A stretch of 64,000 bases of DNA from contig NC_071668.1 in the NCBI RefSeq assembly GCF_028554725.1, forward strand, positions 14,925,501-14,989,500. The letters run 5' to 3'. The translations under genes were made by a program, and so were the position numbers. Source of the stretch: Zeugodacus cucurbitae. Lineage: Eukaryota > Arthropoda > Insecta > Diptera > Tephritidae. Positions 13,500 through 26,726 of this stretch are shown piece after piece. Each line of letters begins with the position of its first letter. Positions within the stretch are counted from its first letter, which is position 1. Under the pieces are notes generated by a model. That model had not been told where the DNA came from. It worked only from the letters and a program-made list of their open reading frames with translations, and searched no databases.

Positions 13500-13773
13500 C
13501 TGTAATACTTACGAAAATAATACTTTCGACATCGCCCACTTCAAGGAGCAGCGCTTCAAACGCATTATTCAAAACAACAATCCTTTAAAGCACTTTCAAT
13601 GGATTTGTAACACAACAACTGGCATATTTCTTGAAATTTGTAGGCAACACCTACAATATGGCACGCGCCATATGTCCATCCAAGAATATAGATTTGAGTG
13701 CCAAAACTCTTTAACAAACACTAAACGATTTCTACGAAGCACTTCAAATGTGAACGTAAAAATTTTTATTTGA
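13500..13773 (+). CDS. Candidate terminal exon or orphan open frame
   Basis: A 3' splice signal (TATTTATTATTTCAG, ending 13499) is followed by an uninterrupted 90-codon frame that stops at 13771-13773. The frame is also open back to 13456. Sample residues are CNTYENNTFDIAHFKEQRF. I recognise no domain, no signal peptide and no membrane segment, and the only Met lies 34 codons before the stop. The other two forward frames are closed early. A competing reading exists on the minus strand: an ATG frame (MRLKRCSLKWAMSK) runs to a GTAAGT donor at about 13508. The coding status is therefore uncertain. Confidence 0.25.
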
Positions 13774-14115
13774 AAAATTTAGAGTTTTCTCGCACTCAAA
13801 GGATATATAGACATATGTATGGGTATATCCTTGCAAACCGAAGCCAAATGCATTGCATCACGTTCAGTCACACACACACACATACTCTGTGACACACGTC
13901 AAGCCACAGGCTCATTACACGAATAGTATCGAATTTCATAACTGCAGTGAGGGTCCTTCACACTCTACAACCATAAATAAATACTATAAATAACACATTA
14001 ATTTTCAGTAAAAATTTTGGGGAAAAAACCAACAAATCAAGCGCAGTGAGAGAGAGAGTGAAAAATGGCATAAAAGTGGGTAAAAATGAAAAATTACCTA
14101 CCAACTACCTAGCCA

Positions 14116-14244
14116 GTGGTGACCAGCTCGACAATCAGCGGCCGACCGGGTAATGCCCCTTGGCCACTTCCGACGGCTACCGCAGCGGCGCTGCCCGTCG
14201 CCGCGCAGGACACCATAATTTATTGTCGCTCATTTATCCGCTGC
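14116..14244 (+). CDS. Candidate internal exon, GC-rich, unknown product
   Basis: A GC-rich island in AT-rich surroundings is open for exactly 43 codons and ends on a canonical donor, TGC|GTAAGT at 14245. The frame begins after an in-frame TAG at 14110-14112, which could itself be the end of a weak acceptor. A CAG acceptor ending at 14116 is the alternative. The peptide (sample ISGRPGNAPWPLPTATAAAL) is Pro/Ala-rich and has no recognisable domain. The exon ends in phase 0, which matches the open phase of the candidate exon at 22823. It could equally be a non-coding 5' exon. Confidence 0.25.
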
Positions 14245-14249
14245 GTAAG

Positions 14250-15780
14250 TGCACCCGCACTCACCAATTATTCGACTCGCTTGTAACGGCATATAACGAA
14301 CGCCACGTTCTGTCCGTCCCTCGCATAGACACATATGACCTCTCGTACTCACTTTCCTCTTCTGCTGCCCTCGCATTGCCGCTAACAATGGGCTTCACCA
14401 TGAAAATGTCTAATATTTCAATTTTCCTCTCGCCTTTACAATGGAATTTTCAAAATTGTCAATGCGCCACAGACAATGGTACACCGTGCCCCCGCTTCAG
14501 CGCGCGTGTGTGCGACGAAATGCTGACCTCAAGCTGGTCAGAGGCCAATCGCAGTGTAATCGACGCGGTGCGGCGGTAATATAGCGCACGGCTTCCTCTT
14601 CCGTCTGCGCCTCCTCTCTGCATCCATCTATTGTTTGCGCTTTAAATGTCGTCCACCCCCCGGTCATTAGAGCGTTTGTTTTCCGTTTTTCGTTTTTCAT
14701 ATTCCGTATTTTCGATTTTTCGCTGACCCGTTGCTGTCAATTTTATTGTTATTGTTATTATTTTTGAGAAACTATCCACTATGCACATTGGTCACTTTTC
14801 CAATTCTCAAATCTAATATAATGTGTAAATGTATAAGGATTTGTGTGCGCGGATGTGTGTGCTCGTTTCAATTGTTACTCGTTAAAGTGCAAACACTCGT
14901 CACTACTATCTATTGTTATCGATGACTTTTGTTGTTGTTGTTGCTGTTGTTCCAATTGTTTGTACGCATTTTTATGGTTTGACCCATTGAACTGTGACCA
15001 TTACCATTATGATATTGGGACAGTGTGCGCGAGTGGCGAAAAATTGAATTTTGAAGTGTGAATTTTCTGTGGTGCATGCTTTTGTTCTGAAAAGTTTGAT
15101 ATTGCTCTCTGGATAGTGGAGTATTTAGAGTTATTTTATTAGCGCAGGGAGTTAGGTATCTTAAAGTCCTTTTTGGAATAATCTCTAGATATTTAGATGA
15201 TCGTTTCGGAAGAAAGGGTTCAATTTTCGAGAGATCGTCTTTTTAAGGAAATGATGTCTGTGGAATGGCTAAGATATTGCCATCCATGAATCTACCAACA
15301 CCAAATTAGCCACAATCCTGAGAGTAACTGTTGGAAATCTATATTTTTTGAAAGAAATCCATTCTACCTTTTCAAACTAAAGGCTCATTATTGACTTATC
15401 GAATGAACCAATTATTGTTTTTCTTGTTCTAAAACCTCGAAAACTGCCTCGGATTTTAAGAGTCGAAGTGCCTCCACATCCTTTTCTATTGGCAAAAGTA
15501 GTAGTAGTAAGGTTTGTGATGCAGCTATGACAGAGGCAAATGAAAAGACACTTGATCACTTCTTAAATAAAACTATAACTTAGATCAACAATTTTAGTGT
15601 TGAAATATCAAGAAAGGTCTGATATATTGTTGGCTTTAAAAATTTCTTTAGATTGAAACTCTACTATCAGCTTCAGAAAAGAAGATAATGATATTCTCGA
15701 CTTAAGATGAGAAAATTTTAAATCACATTTGTTAAAACCATCCGCCGACTAATCTGATACGAAAGGAACTTATTCTTCTT
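14250..15780. other. Mixed spacer, GC-richer to 14640
   Basis: 14250-14640 stays GC-rich and open in more than one frame. The longest frame (to 14579) has no ATG of good context and no domain, so I leave it uncalled. A TTG repeat lies at 14929-14955. The rest to 15780 is AT-rich with nothing supportable. Confidence 0.4.
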
Positions 15781-15792
15781 CTTGACTGGCGC

Positions 15793-16071
15793 TTATGCGG
15801 TTATAGCCGAGTCCACAACAGCGCAATCGGTAATACCAACTGAAGCCAGGTCCTTTTCCATCTGGCCCTTCAAACGGAGTGGAGGTCTTCCTCTCCCTTG
15901 GCTTCCACCAGCGGGTACTGCATCGAACACTTTCTGAGTTTGAGCACTTTCGTCCATTCGAATAACATGACCTAGCCAGCGTAGACGCTGTCTTTTATTC
16001 GAACTATGTCTATATCGTCGTACAACTGCGTTCCATCGTATGCGGTATTCGCCGGAACTTGGACTACCATA
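15793..16071 (-). pseudogene. Non-LTR retrotransposon C-terminal fragment (RTE/CR1-like)
   Basis: The minus-strand frame carries the signature tail of insect LINE polyproteins: RLRWLGHVIRMDE, then VFDAVPAGGSQGRGRPPLR and a MEKDLASVGI block, ending at the stop at 15793-15795. The sequence just outside the stop, read on the minus strand, is a short AAG run, as expected of a LINE 3' tail. Only the last 90 or so residues are present; the upstream frame (16072-16179) is unrelated. This is a 5'-truncated dead copy. The fragment at 32092-32510 could come from the same family but covers an earlier part of the protein. Confidence 0.75.
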
Positions 16072-18366
16072 AACAAATTTACAGAAATATTTCGTGGATT
16101 GATTCTTCCTGCCCATCACTATGATAACGGTAAGGATATTACCTTTCTTTTGAAATAAATATTCCGTTCGCTTCGGCAATCCGCTAAGAAATCTTTAATT
16201 AATTTACCCAAGGACCTTCTGTGGTGTAAGATCTATATTCATGATGAAAAAGAAAAGAAATTGAATAAAAAGGTTAAAGGATTCTCAGAGATGGTTGATT
16301 GCTTCGGTCAGAAAGCAAGATAACGAGAGAACAGATTTCGTATCAAACTCGAAACATGGGAGACCTAAACTAACTAAATCACTCAGACCAAGATGTCTGT
16401 TAGATAGAGTTCTGAAATATGTTTTAAGGCCCCAAATTTCTAAGAATTTAGAATACAAAACGCTGACAATGAAGAATAGAATTAATTTAGCGGTTTGGCT
16501 TAAGCTTTCAAGACACTGTACTAGTACTAATATATGACATGTATCACTTGTCCGAAATTATACAAAATTACCCCTGCAGACGAACAAAAGATCAGCTGCC
16601 AACAAAATAACACCCACACGGTGAATGAAAGAATATTTCAAGTTGTGAGAGTCAAATTTGAAATACAAAATTTTATAGTCCGCATTTGAAAATTGAAAGC
16701 CAATATAATTTAGACACACACACGCACACACACATCGACACTTATAAATAAGCAAGCACATATGCATGTGTGAATGGACACAAGTACATAATAACAGTAT
16801 GAATGTCAGCTTAAGCCCAGATATGCTGACATTTCGCCTCATAAAATGAAGGATAATGTGAATACTGAATGTCTCTATACACAGAGAACTAGAAATGAGT
16901 GAAGTGGTGAATAATGATAGTACAGTTAGATGAATGCTTGTTGGTTGCACGATTGGTTGGCGGTGACCCTACTGTGTCCACACACGTTGGTTTGTGATTG
17001 CTGTCTATTGCTGCTGCTGCCGGTGAAAGGAATTCAATGTTCCTCACAAAAATCCAATAAATGTCATCAAATTTATTGCTTCTGGTTCAAAATTTCTTTT
17101 GTTTGTTGTTTTATTGTTGTTGTAGTGCAAAAACAACAACAAAAAAGCGAGTCAACGTGCCAAAGCCACTCACAGGATGTTCGCAGGACATGTTGACCCT
17201 TGCTGCAATGCTGCTGGAATTTTTGCCAATATTTGTGAATGAGTGTGTGTGTGTCTGCGATGGCTGCATCTGCGCTGTTGCAATGAAAATGTCATATGAA
17301 ATTCGCACTCACCCATACACACAGGCATATAACTGCATATTTTGCTCACAACATGCAACAACAACAGCAGCATCACGCTTGATTGGTTGTCTACGCTGGT
17401 AGTGTGTTTGTTGTTGCTTTTTATTAATATTGTTGTTGTTATTACTTTTAGTTTTGTTGTAACTTTTACTGTTGTTGTTGTATATATTACTATTGTTGTT
17501 GTTTTTACTATTAAAATTGTTGTTGTTATGTCATTCCTGTTGCTGACATTTAGTGCCGTTAGTTGTCAAAAATTCGCACTCCACACCCACAAATATCTGA
17601 CTGACCAGCTGCTCGTTGGTCGGCTTGCTTGCCTATACGGCTGTCTGCCGCTCACGCTGTGCATTTACTACTCTACCTTCCAGGCCTCCTCTCTGTGGCT
17701 TGGTTGGTACATTTCAAAAATATTTTTAATTGCCAATTCGTTATTCGCATGCTTCGTGTGGGTGTCATATTGACATTTTTATTCGACAACCAGTGCGTGT
17801 TTATTTCATTTTCACTGCAATATGAGATTTTATGCTACTGATAGGTCACTAATACTCTGATACAACACACTTTCATAGATCACAGAGTCGTGCAGGGTCG
17901 CAATATATTCTGGATTAAATGTCTATATTTGATTGTCGATATGGAAGTGATTATTTGAATTTTATATAGCTAGATAGTTGGTACGGAAATTAAAAAAAGG
18001 TGCAGCCAAGTTGTAGACTATACCTTTCTAATAGAAGAAGCATTCGATCTTCATATTTTTTCTAAAAATTTAGTAAAAAAAAAAGTATCAAAGTGATGAT
18101 TGAGAGACCCACATCTAACAACAATCAAATAAATTTTCCTTTAGAGACTAATTTAGGATGATTTAAGTTAGATTTACTTCCCAGTATTTTTTATTCAGTT
18201 ACAGTAGATTCATTTATCACTGGAAGTTGAGTTACAACTTCAAAAATGTCAGTTTGTTTCTAATTTCCATTGATTTATAGAGTTTATTCACTGCAAAAAT
18301 CACTAAAAATATTCTTAGAACAAAATTGTATACCACAAGGAGCTTAGAAGAAATCACCGATTTGAA
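16072..18366. other. Microsatellite-rich non-coding spacer
   Basis: No gene. CA/TG runs lie at 16705-16735 and 17238-17252. TTG/GTT-rich sequence at 17100-17140 and 17400-17530 produces the longest plus-strand frame of the area, almost entirely Val/Leu/Thr from GTT/TTG codons, which is spurious. Confidence 0.55.
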
Positions 18367-18370
18367 ATTT

Positions 18371-18508
18371 CAATTGAACTTCACTAACTCAAATCACAGT
18401 AATCCACAAAAAATCTAGTTAGAGAGACGTCTGAGATACGGAAGGTAATTTGAATGAAATTTGACTTCTATTGCCAATTCAAGAGTTAGAATTATGGAAG
18501 TTAAACTG
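18371..18508. mobile_element. pogo/Tigger-like MITE, copy 1 (decayed)
   Basis: It begins CAATTGAACTTCACTAACTC and ends, read inwards, CAGTTTAACTTCCATAATTC. It aligns along its length, in inverse orientation, to the better-preserved 163-bp copy at 55341-55503. TA follows the right end (18509-18510); the left flank is TT, one change from TA. The CAG(T/C)TGAAC-type terminus is typical of pogo/Tigger-related elements (family assignment is inference). No coding capacity. Confidence 0.5.
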
Positions 18509-18510
18509 TA

Positions 18511-21500
18511 TAGATAAATCACAAACTAACGACTATAGATTAAATAAGCGCGATAACCAATAAGTATTATGATTTGTTGAATTCAAATCAGATCTAAATT
18601 GCGGCGTTATAATCCTTCATAATTTACCGCCTCTTATTAATATCCCGGATTATGTTAATTTATTATTAAATATATATAGACAATTTTCTATATACATATA
18701 TGAATCAATAAATCCTTTTTTAGTCCAGTTATTCAAAATCCCCATCCAAAAATTTATTCATCTAAACACCAATTAATTTATATATAGAGAGCCATTAGTA
18801 TAAAACCCAAGTCCATTAACTAATCACCCAATTTATCATCTCTGGCTAATAAGCCCCAAGTTGCCTCTTCATGGCAGCAGCAATTTTGTTGTTTAAATAT
18901 TTTTGGCTTACAACTGCTACACTTTTTGATTTATCAACACTTTTTAAATGCTTAAAAATCTAATAATTCATACAAAATGAGCCTAAGCCAACAAAAATAA
19001 TCACAATTGCATAGAGAACCCATTGACTTGGCAACAAATGAATGCACTCAAAATACCAAAAAGTAAATTGCTTGTAAAATGGGCTATAACAAATGTTAAA
19101 AATCTCTAAAATGTTTTTGAATTCCAAACAAAAAAAAAAAAACAACAAAAATACGCAGCAAACAAAAACAAACAAATCAAAATTATCGAAAGAGTATCAG
19201 CTTTTTGAGTAGCTCGCCACCCTTTTTAACCCCACCCACTTGAAGTCAATTTTAAGACACGTGAAAAGTATCTAAATACATACTCGCATATATATATATA
19301 TATACATACAAATGTATTACCAGCCTCACATATAATACTAATCAACTCATCCTCAGTGATTCTCATCTCCAATTCAATCTCCCACTCGTGAGCCAAGCAA
19401 CATGCAACAACACATGTTCCATTGGGGCCTATTAAAAATTGTTTATGAAAATAAACATTTACAAAACGATTAATCATAGCGCTGTTAAATTGCCTCGACA
19501 CACACACACACCTACAATTATATGGACTCACACAAACACACCCACAACTCAACAGTGCTTCTTCACCTTCAAATTCATTTCTTCATTTTATTAGCATGGC
19601 TTTCTTCTCCTCATATCATCTTGTTGTTGCTTTCGTTGTTGTATCATCGCACGTTTTGCTGTCAACGTTATACATGCACTCATCATGTTTTTGTTGGCAT
19701 TGCCATTGCCGTTGCCATACTCATCGATAGCTACATATGATCCACCGTTGGCTTGGTGTCTTGCCACAGCTATGAGTTCAAAAAAAGTGAAAAAAAGATT
19801 CCATGTTTCTTTCCGATTTTTCCTTGCCGATGGGGTTAAATAGTGTTAATTGCATGATTGAGTTGAACTAATTAGTTATCTTGGCGGTGTTCTCTGCATT
19901 TCAATGTGAAAAATTTGGAAAGCTCTTTAAATGGTTGGGGTTAAGCTGGCAGTGCTTAGCATATAAAAATAGCTGTGGATGCTATTAAAATTAACAAGGA
20001 AGTGTAGGAGAACGAGTGCATATAAATTTGTAATAAATATTTTATGAATGTTTAGTTTTGTTTGAGTGGAACGGTCCATTTGACTCTACAGAAATATCCA
20101 AATAGAAAGTTCCTGTGCTTAAATGATCTTTGATAAAAAATGAAGATAGGAAGAAATGAGTGAAAGATTCAGGGAAAATAAACAAAAAAATATTTCCGGA
20201 AGTTTTGGTACAAAACTCTCAGATATATATGCTCAGGGATCTACTTAGCTAACGATCGCTGATCCTCCACTCAATCCTGTTGTCATATTGACTGATGAGA
20301 ACCTAATGAGCAATAAAAAAAAACGAGCGGCTGAGAACCTATCTAGATATCTTGACAAATCTGTCGGCACTTCCAATTGAAAACATCAGTATTCGAAGAT
20401 GAGAGCCCCCAACTCTCGCCACATGATCTCTCAGATACTTGAATAAAATCACAACAAAATATAAAGTACTTTATGAGAAGAAATCTATAATGGCAGCTGG
20501 AGTGAAAGTTCTCGAGATAATAGGTCCAGCCAAAGAAACATTTAGCATAATGAGATCAAACATGCTCCGCTTTGTTCTATAACTTGTAACCATTTTGAAG
20601 TTAATTTCATAATGTCACTCTCATAAAAATCCTCATCCTTATCGGCAAAAAACTGGGACAGACGATATTTACAAGCTTCTTAAGCTGAATTATCCACAGC
20701 AAAATCAGTCTCCATAGACTGGAACAGGTAGTAACTTGGTAATTCGCAAGAACCTTCCTGCCAAGATCCCGGACTTCATTGATTTTCGACAGTGTGAGGG
20801 CCTGATGAAATTTTCTATGGATCTTGATTTGAAGATCGTGGATTATATAGACAATTTACTCAAAGGAAGGATCAATAAGAAGTTATCTCTAGGATTCTCC
20901 AAGAGTCTCTGAGGAACTTGCTGATCAGTTATACTTGAAAAATCTCGGATCACAGATCGTGAAAAATATATCTTTGATATGGAACAGGATTTCAGTAATT
21001 TACATATTCTCTCGCTGGATTCCGAGATATTTTTTCAATAAACTATATGGATCTAAGGTATTCCAGCAATATTTCTCTAAACTATTCCTACTCCAAAAAC
21101 AAAAAATTTCCATAAGACAACTCAACAACTAATCCAACTCACATGCGCTTGTCAGCAAACATAATATGAATATGTAGTTGTCTTCCACCTTCTCTCAAAA
21201 AGGTTTTATTGTACAAATTAAATGCTGTAATTTGTCAAACTCGCTTATTAATAAACGCGAAACGTTAAAGAAATTAATGATTGACAACAACAATGTAAAT
21301 GACAATTGCATTTGCTTGTCCATTGATTGGTGGCAGCGCTGGTTAACACATTTAACCCGAGAAGCGTACAAATGACAGAGATCATACGCGTCGAAGCGTG
21401 TAAATGTCATCGAAAAAGAAATGCAACAAAAGATCAAGCAGCTAAGTGTGTTCTTAAATGCATACATATATATTTATAAGCATTTATGTTTGTAGGTGGA

Positions 21501-22820
21501 AAAGTAAACGGATGACAACAAATTGTTGAATAGCAAATGCATGAATGTTCATAATTTCTAAGAAAATCCCACATAAACTGTGGACACGGGGGAAGAAGAA
21601 GTGACTGAGGAGATGCAAGTAGAATGAGGAACCCTGTTGGAAAGGCTTCAGAAGAACTTAAATGGATTCTTGGTCGGTCCTATACTAAAATTCTCTGAAA
21701 TTATTTAGATCTACTTAGTACCTGAGATTAACGGCTGCATGGTAGATCGTATTATCTAGTCTTGAAACTTTGACCTGTAATTTTACAACAGCAGTATTCG
21801 ATTCCAAGACTACAGTTTGGCCTATCGACGAGTTCTACAATAACAACGGATCTGATTGAAAGTGTATATTACGCAGAAAAGTGTCTACATTTGAGAATTT
21901 CAAAGCCAGATCCCTATTCTGGAGAATCTCAGTTTAATATAAAGGATATTTTATAGAAGAATGTCGACAAGGCTTAGAAGGCGGTGTAGATTGATTGGTT
22001 TCTTACGAATTGACTTCAATTATCGCATTATCAGACAGATAAACATACAGAAATCCATAAAATGTATTTAGATGATCTTATTTTTGGAAGATCGGGATAG
22101 TCGAATCTGGAAATCTGGAAATATTAAAGAAGTCGCAAAAAAATCAAAAAAGATGGAAAATTTCATGAATAGCGAACCGAATTGTTTCTGCAATTGCATA
22201 ATGGTTCCCTCCCTGGGATCAGACCTCAAGAGAAAGCTGGAAAAAAATTTAGCATGACTCCGAAGACACATCTTGAGAGGAGATTCCGAAGTTTTTTCTA
22301 CTATCCACTAAACCCGATCATTCTCGTCGCAATATAGGGAATTTTTTTTCAATAATCTGAAACAAATTCTCTACATGGCTGCCAAATCAAATCGACACCA
22401 AAAATATACGACATAAAAAGAATAACCTAAACAACTACAAACTCAAATATAATCTAACAAATCGAATGAAACACCGTTAATGGATAAATATCTCTACTGA
22501 AGCAGCACGCGCAACATCAGCGAGTATATGTAATGGATAAATGCTAAACTGATCGTACAAGACGAACGTGATGCGCGGGAAGACAACTGCAGACGCGCAT
22601 AAAAAAATTATAATTTTCTCAATAAAGTACGACAAGAATGCATAACACTGAAGTACTTTAAAAGACATAAAAATATGTATCTGTGGCACGTGTGCTGAGC
22701 TGAGTGTTTGCTCCAATACTAAATACTATAAAATTTATGTTTTTTAATATTTACTCATACCAGCGACAATTTCATAAGTAGTATTTTGGGGTTTTTTGAG
22801 GCATAAAAAATGTTTTCAAC
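18511..22820. other. AT-rich non-coding spacer
   Basis: No gene seen. It holds a poly-A/CAAA tract at 19128-19180, a TA run near 19290-19305, CA runs at 19499-19512 and CATA-type repeats. Frames at 18960-19175, 19226-19552, 20935-21132 and 22068-22271 have no domains and often overlap on both strands. Confidence 0.5.
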
Positions 22821-22822
22821 AG

Positions 22823-23040
22823 GTGACAAAACAATTTGCGCTCCCCTCGATTTCCTCGATTGCTCGATACCTCAGCCATCCATGCAGCCGTCAACGCACC
22901 GTAGTTCACGGCGCTGATTTTCGATTGCTTCAAGCTTCAATAACTCACCGGATGTGTGTTGCATGTAGTTGTTGTACCATAGATTTACAGTGGGGGCGAC
23001 ATTCACTCATTAATAAATTGGGCCGGATTATGAGGTTGCG
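22823..23040 (+). CDS. Candidate internal exon, unknown product
   Basis: A 3' splice signal (TTTTCAACAG, ending 22822) and a canonical donor (TTGCG|GTAAGTTC at 23041) bound a 218-nt segment. It is open in exactly one forward frame, phase 0 at entry with 2 nt left over. The segment is GC-richer than its surroundings. The 72-residue peptide starts VTKQFALPSISSIARYLS and contains a Cys cluster (CVACSCC). The short PSISSI run recalls paired domains, but nothing else matches, so I do not assign a family. Non-coding RNA or 5' UTR exon is the alternative. Confidence 0.3.
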
Positions 23041-25767
23041 GTAAGTTCACTGAATTTTTTGTTAAACACCGTGTAGCTACAATGAAGCGTTGACATCTGC
23101 CTACTTAAATATAAAGTTATGACTTTTTCTAATTCCCTTCGTCTAAGAAATATGCCCTTGTGGATTAGCATGTTGCAGTTGTTTGGCCCACAACTAATTT
23201 TTTATGTTGCCATACATATTTTCCAGAGATTTTCTTTATGAAATTTTCGGTGAAATTATATTTGGAGTTTCGAGTGGTTTTTGGTGCATTTCGAAGAATA
23301 AAAAAATAATAGTTTCAACTAATTGTGAGGTTGACAAACAATTATTATCAGAAATATTTTTTTATAAACAATCAGTCAAAATCTAGTATTACTAGAAGGA
23401 TTCTTAAGAATAGTAAGATTATCACCAGAGGTTCTTATAGCATCTACATATCTATCTATCTATCCTCTATCTTTTCTACCTCAATTGATTAACATTAAGC
23501 TGTTCTACCGTAAAATTACAGAGGTTTTACAGATCACATCATGACCCGTCAGCGATTATATCCAATAGACTTCCTTACAATATAACCCATCTTTTATAAG
23601 TTGGGGCCTTAGATCTTATCCACTAAGAATTGTTTATGCCAAATACCTTCATTGATCTTATGGAGACTGATGGAATCATTATAAAAGAGTACCGGGGGAG
23701 CTCACATTTGAAAAGTCAGAGATTTCTTGCCGAGAAAAATCTTAGATATTTTATAGATAGGTTTAGGGTTATTCCGTTATGAATCTGATATACTCGTACA
23801 TATAAAAATACTCTATGATGATTGAAACATACGCTGAGGATAAATTGAAATAAATTTATCAAAGCAGTAACCATATAACTATATAAATTTTATTTAGATA
23901 CCTCAAAAGTTTCAGTGGTGAATCGAACAAGCAACTGGAACAAATCAAATAAATAGAAATAGACCGGCATAGTGACATGGAGCTAGTTTAACAGGTTATA
24001 ATACAATATTAATAAGGCCTTATCAAATTTAGGGAGCCAAGATATGTTAATAGAAGTTGGCTAGTGTAATGATATGGATGAAGATAGTACCAAAATCTCT
24101 AAATTTGGAGAGAGTCTTTGATTTCAGCTTGCTTATCGAGTTTTGGGTGAAACTTTTAAGTCAAAGGGTAATAGTATAATGAATCTTTAACTTAAGATTA
24201 ATGAAATACGAAAATAACTTGATCTAGTAATGAATATACTGACTCGATAAAGGTCTTCAAGTACTTAATACTGTATCTAATCTATCCAATAATTAAAATT
24301 TAGTACTTATTTTATATAAATACATGTATCATCAATATTTTTGTACCAATTTTCGAAAACAAAGAAACTATAATTTCGTTTCTAAGTGTAACACTTGCTC
24401 TACTTCCATCAACCGTAACTAATTACAGGCGACCTTTAAAACCAGACACACTTCTGGTATGGTAAAACAGCTGACAAACAAAACAGACAGACAAACACGT
24501 TACCACACACCGGTTGCAATAATCTGTCCACTAAACAAACAACAAAAAAAAATGTCACAAATAACGGCTAAAAGATATTTATGAAAATCCATAATCGCCA
24601 TTCAAAGGAAAAATATTTCATAGCGGTTTTTCAGTGATTAGTTCTATCATAAATTTATGAAGTCAAGGTTGCACCGGCAATTAACCTTGGACTAAACGAT
24701 GATCACCGGTGTATTGTCATTCCAATGTTGGCGTATGCTTGTTGCTATTGTTGCATGCCTTGGGACAATATGGATCGGCCGAAAGGCGCTGTGTGTTCGC
24801 ATTGACTTCGTTAATTTATGAGTACAGCAACTTTGATGGCCACATTCTTGGACAGCCGCAGGCATTGCGCTCATAAATAATATTTTTATGACCCGAAATG
24901 AGTGGTTCTTTTTTGTTTTGGATTTGAAGGAATACTTGTATCTCGTAGGTTGTTGAGGTAAATATTTTTGGCAGGTATGCTATATGAGAAGTGGAATGGT
25001 GTTTTTGTCGACTAATATTTAGTTATTCATCTGTATGGTTTTAATTACGTGATAAGATAGTCAACAGCTGCTTCAAGAAGCGAATATTCATTCTAATTGG
25101 AGTATAAAGCGCTATCCCATACTTCTCTTCGATTCTGAGGTTCTCTGTCTTCATCTTAGCATTCATTTCTACATTTGAAAAAGGAAGAATCTTTAAGCCG
25201 TTACCACTTTGAGGATCACCAAATAGATCGATCGGGTCTGAAGGTGAACTAGAACAGAACCAAATGCCCCTGGTAACCTGAAGGCTTACTTCGAAAAAAG
25301 AACGGAGAAATTACTCAATCTCTCGAAAAACCTGTTTTGTCCAATACCCAGCCAATAATTCTGGGTCTCGGGTTTTGGATAAGAAATTAGAGCCTTTTAA
25401 AAAGTTTTGTATGGGTTCTATAATTCTTCCACAAAACCTCCATCTTTAAGCTATTTAAGGAGCCAGGTTTTTAATATGATGTCTTTAGATTGTCCTTCCC
25501 TAAATGAAAGTACACAAGAATCTCTTGAAAATTTCGCCAAATTCGCAAATAATGATGTGATTATCTCTTTGCGCTTTATATAATTTGTATAAATGTACCG
25601 TTTGTGTTTATTTAATTTCACAGTCTGCTGGAGAAAGTTCTTCAAATTTGAACAATTTCATTCACAAATTTGTAGCATTTCGTAGGATGTCTGCGTCGAA
25701 GACAAAGGGAGGTGGATGAAAAAGAAGAAGAAGAACTAAAAACCGGCTACGCCAAAGAATCTTGTAA
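23041..25767. other. AT-rich non-coding spacer
   Basis: No supportable gene. A 40-codon frame at 24699-24821 (+) starts MITGVLSFQCWRMLVAIVA and would encode one membrane-like segment, but it has no other support. Degenerate TATC repeats occur near 23448-23465. Confidence 0.45.
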
Positions 25768-26034
25768 TGCAACCAACAAACATTTACTAAAACTCCACTT
25801 ACACCGAATGGGTTTGTGCCTCCAAAACAGAGTAATGTTCCAAAGTGCGCGAGAGTGGACATCATGAACAAGGAGGAAGTCTCAGTGGAGCCGTGCGGGA
25901 TTGCTGCAGCCAGGCCTTTCGCACTTATTGCGAAATATTCATTACGAATGCATAGAGGACCTGCGATAAGAACACCAATGCAACGAATCGTGACTTGCGA
26001 TTATTTGAGTTTTCGCCGTAGACCAGCGGGATAG
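25768..26034 (+). CDS. Orphan open frame, possibly a gene or element remnant
   Basis: An 88-codon stretch without stops begins after TAA at 25765-25767 and ends at TAG 26032-26034. It is GC-richer than its neighbours and has coding-like codon choice. The first in-frame ATG is at 25864 (MNKEEVSVEPCGIAAAR), leaving 56 residues. Residues upstream include LTPNGFVPPKQ. I recognise no domain and see no splice sites of quality at its edges. It may be a fossil of a mobile element or an exon; coding status is unproven. Confidence 0.2.
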   Translation, partial: CNQQTFTKTPLTPNGFVPPKQSNVPKCARVDIMNKEEVSVEPCGIAAARPFALIAKYSLRMHRGPAIRTPMQRIVTCDYLSFRRRPAG

Positions 26035-26726
26035 GTCAGCGGCTACGCTGAATATAGCTGTTGGTTGTGAATTGGTGGGGTATTTGTTAAATAGTTTGAG
26101 CCAAAGGTGCCTTTAAATATAATAATATCGTTCTCTTCAAAAGTATTGTACAAGAAATGACAATTTCTTAATTCCATTTGCCTTAGCTTACAATTTTGTT
26201 AGTCCATGTAAAGATTGCATTTATTTATGTATGAATATCTCATTAATTTATTACGAGATTAGAGAAATAGAAATATATAGATCTAGATTTTATTAGAGAA
26301 ATGTATGTACTTTTTTAAAACAGTGCATTATTTTGATATAATGTATATTCAAGATTAACTTATAAAAAGCAAAGCTTAGAAAAATGCACATAACACTTTT
26401 ATATTAAAGTTTTCTTTAAGTTCCAAATTGTCAAATGCGCGCCATATAAGGGGATATTTGACTTTACAAGGGGAACATTTGAAAGGTATTTTTTTTTTGT
26501 AGAATTTATCCAGTTAAACAACAAAATTCTTCAAAATATTTGATTTTATTTATCTTTAAATACGAGTAAGCATAAACCGTTAGTTTCGCTCAATACTTTA
26601 ATTCACAAAACATCTTACATTAAATTGGTTTCATTACAGAGCATATTAAATAAAAAGGTACAACTCAAAATTCATTTTTCTTGACTTACATACCGGTAAA
26701 GTAAAAAAAAACATAATAAATTATTT
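26035..26726. other. AT-rich spacer
   Basis: No gene or repeat recognised. It lies between the orphan frame and the decayed coding region that hosts the Transib. Confidence 0.4.

Noticed and set aside
14160..14579. 139-codon frame through the GC-rich island
   Set aside because: Non-ATG start, no motif, and it crosses the GTAAGT donor at 14245. The shorter frame ending at that donor is the better candidate.
17342..17773. 143-codon plus-strand frame rich in Val/Leu
   Set aside because: It is produced by GTT/TTG microsatellite, starts at a non-ATG codon and has no domain.
22823..22870. Paired-domain match suggested by PSISSI
   Set aside because: Only six residues agree; the surrounding residues do not fit a paired domain.
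24699..24821. 40-codon frame with one membrane-like segment
   Set aside because: Too short to separate from chance; no conservation data.
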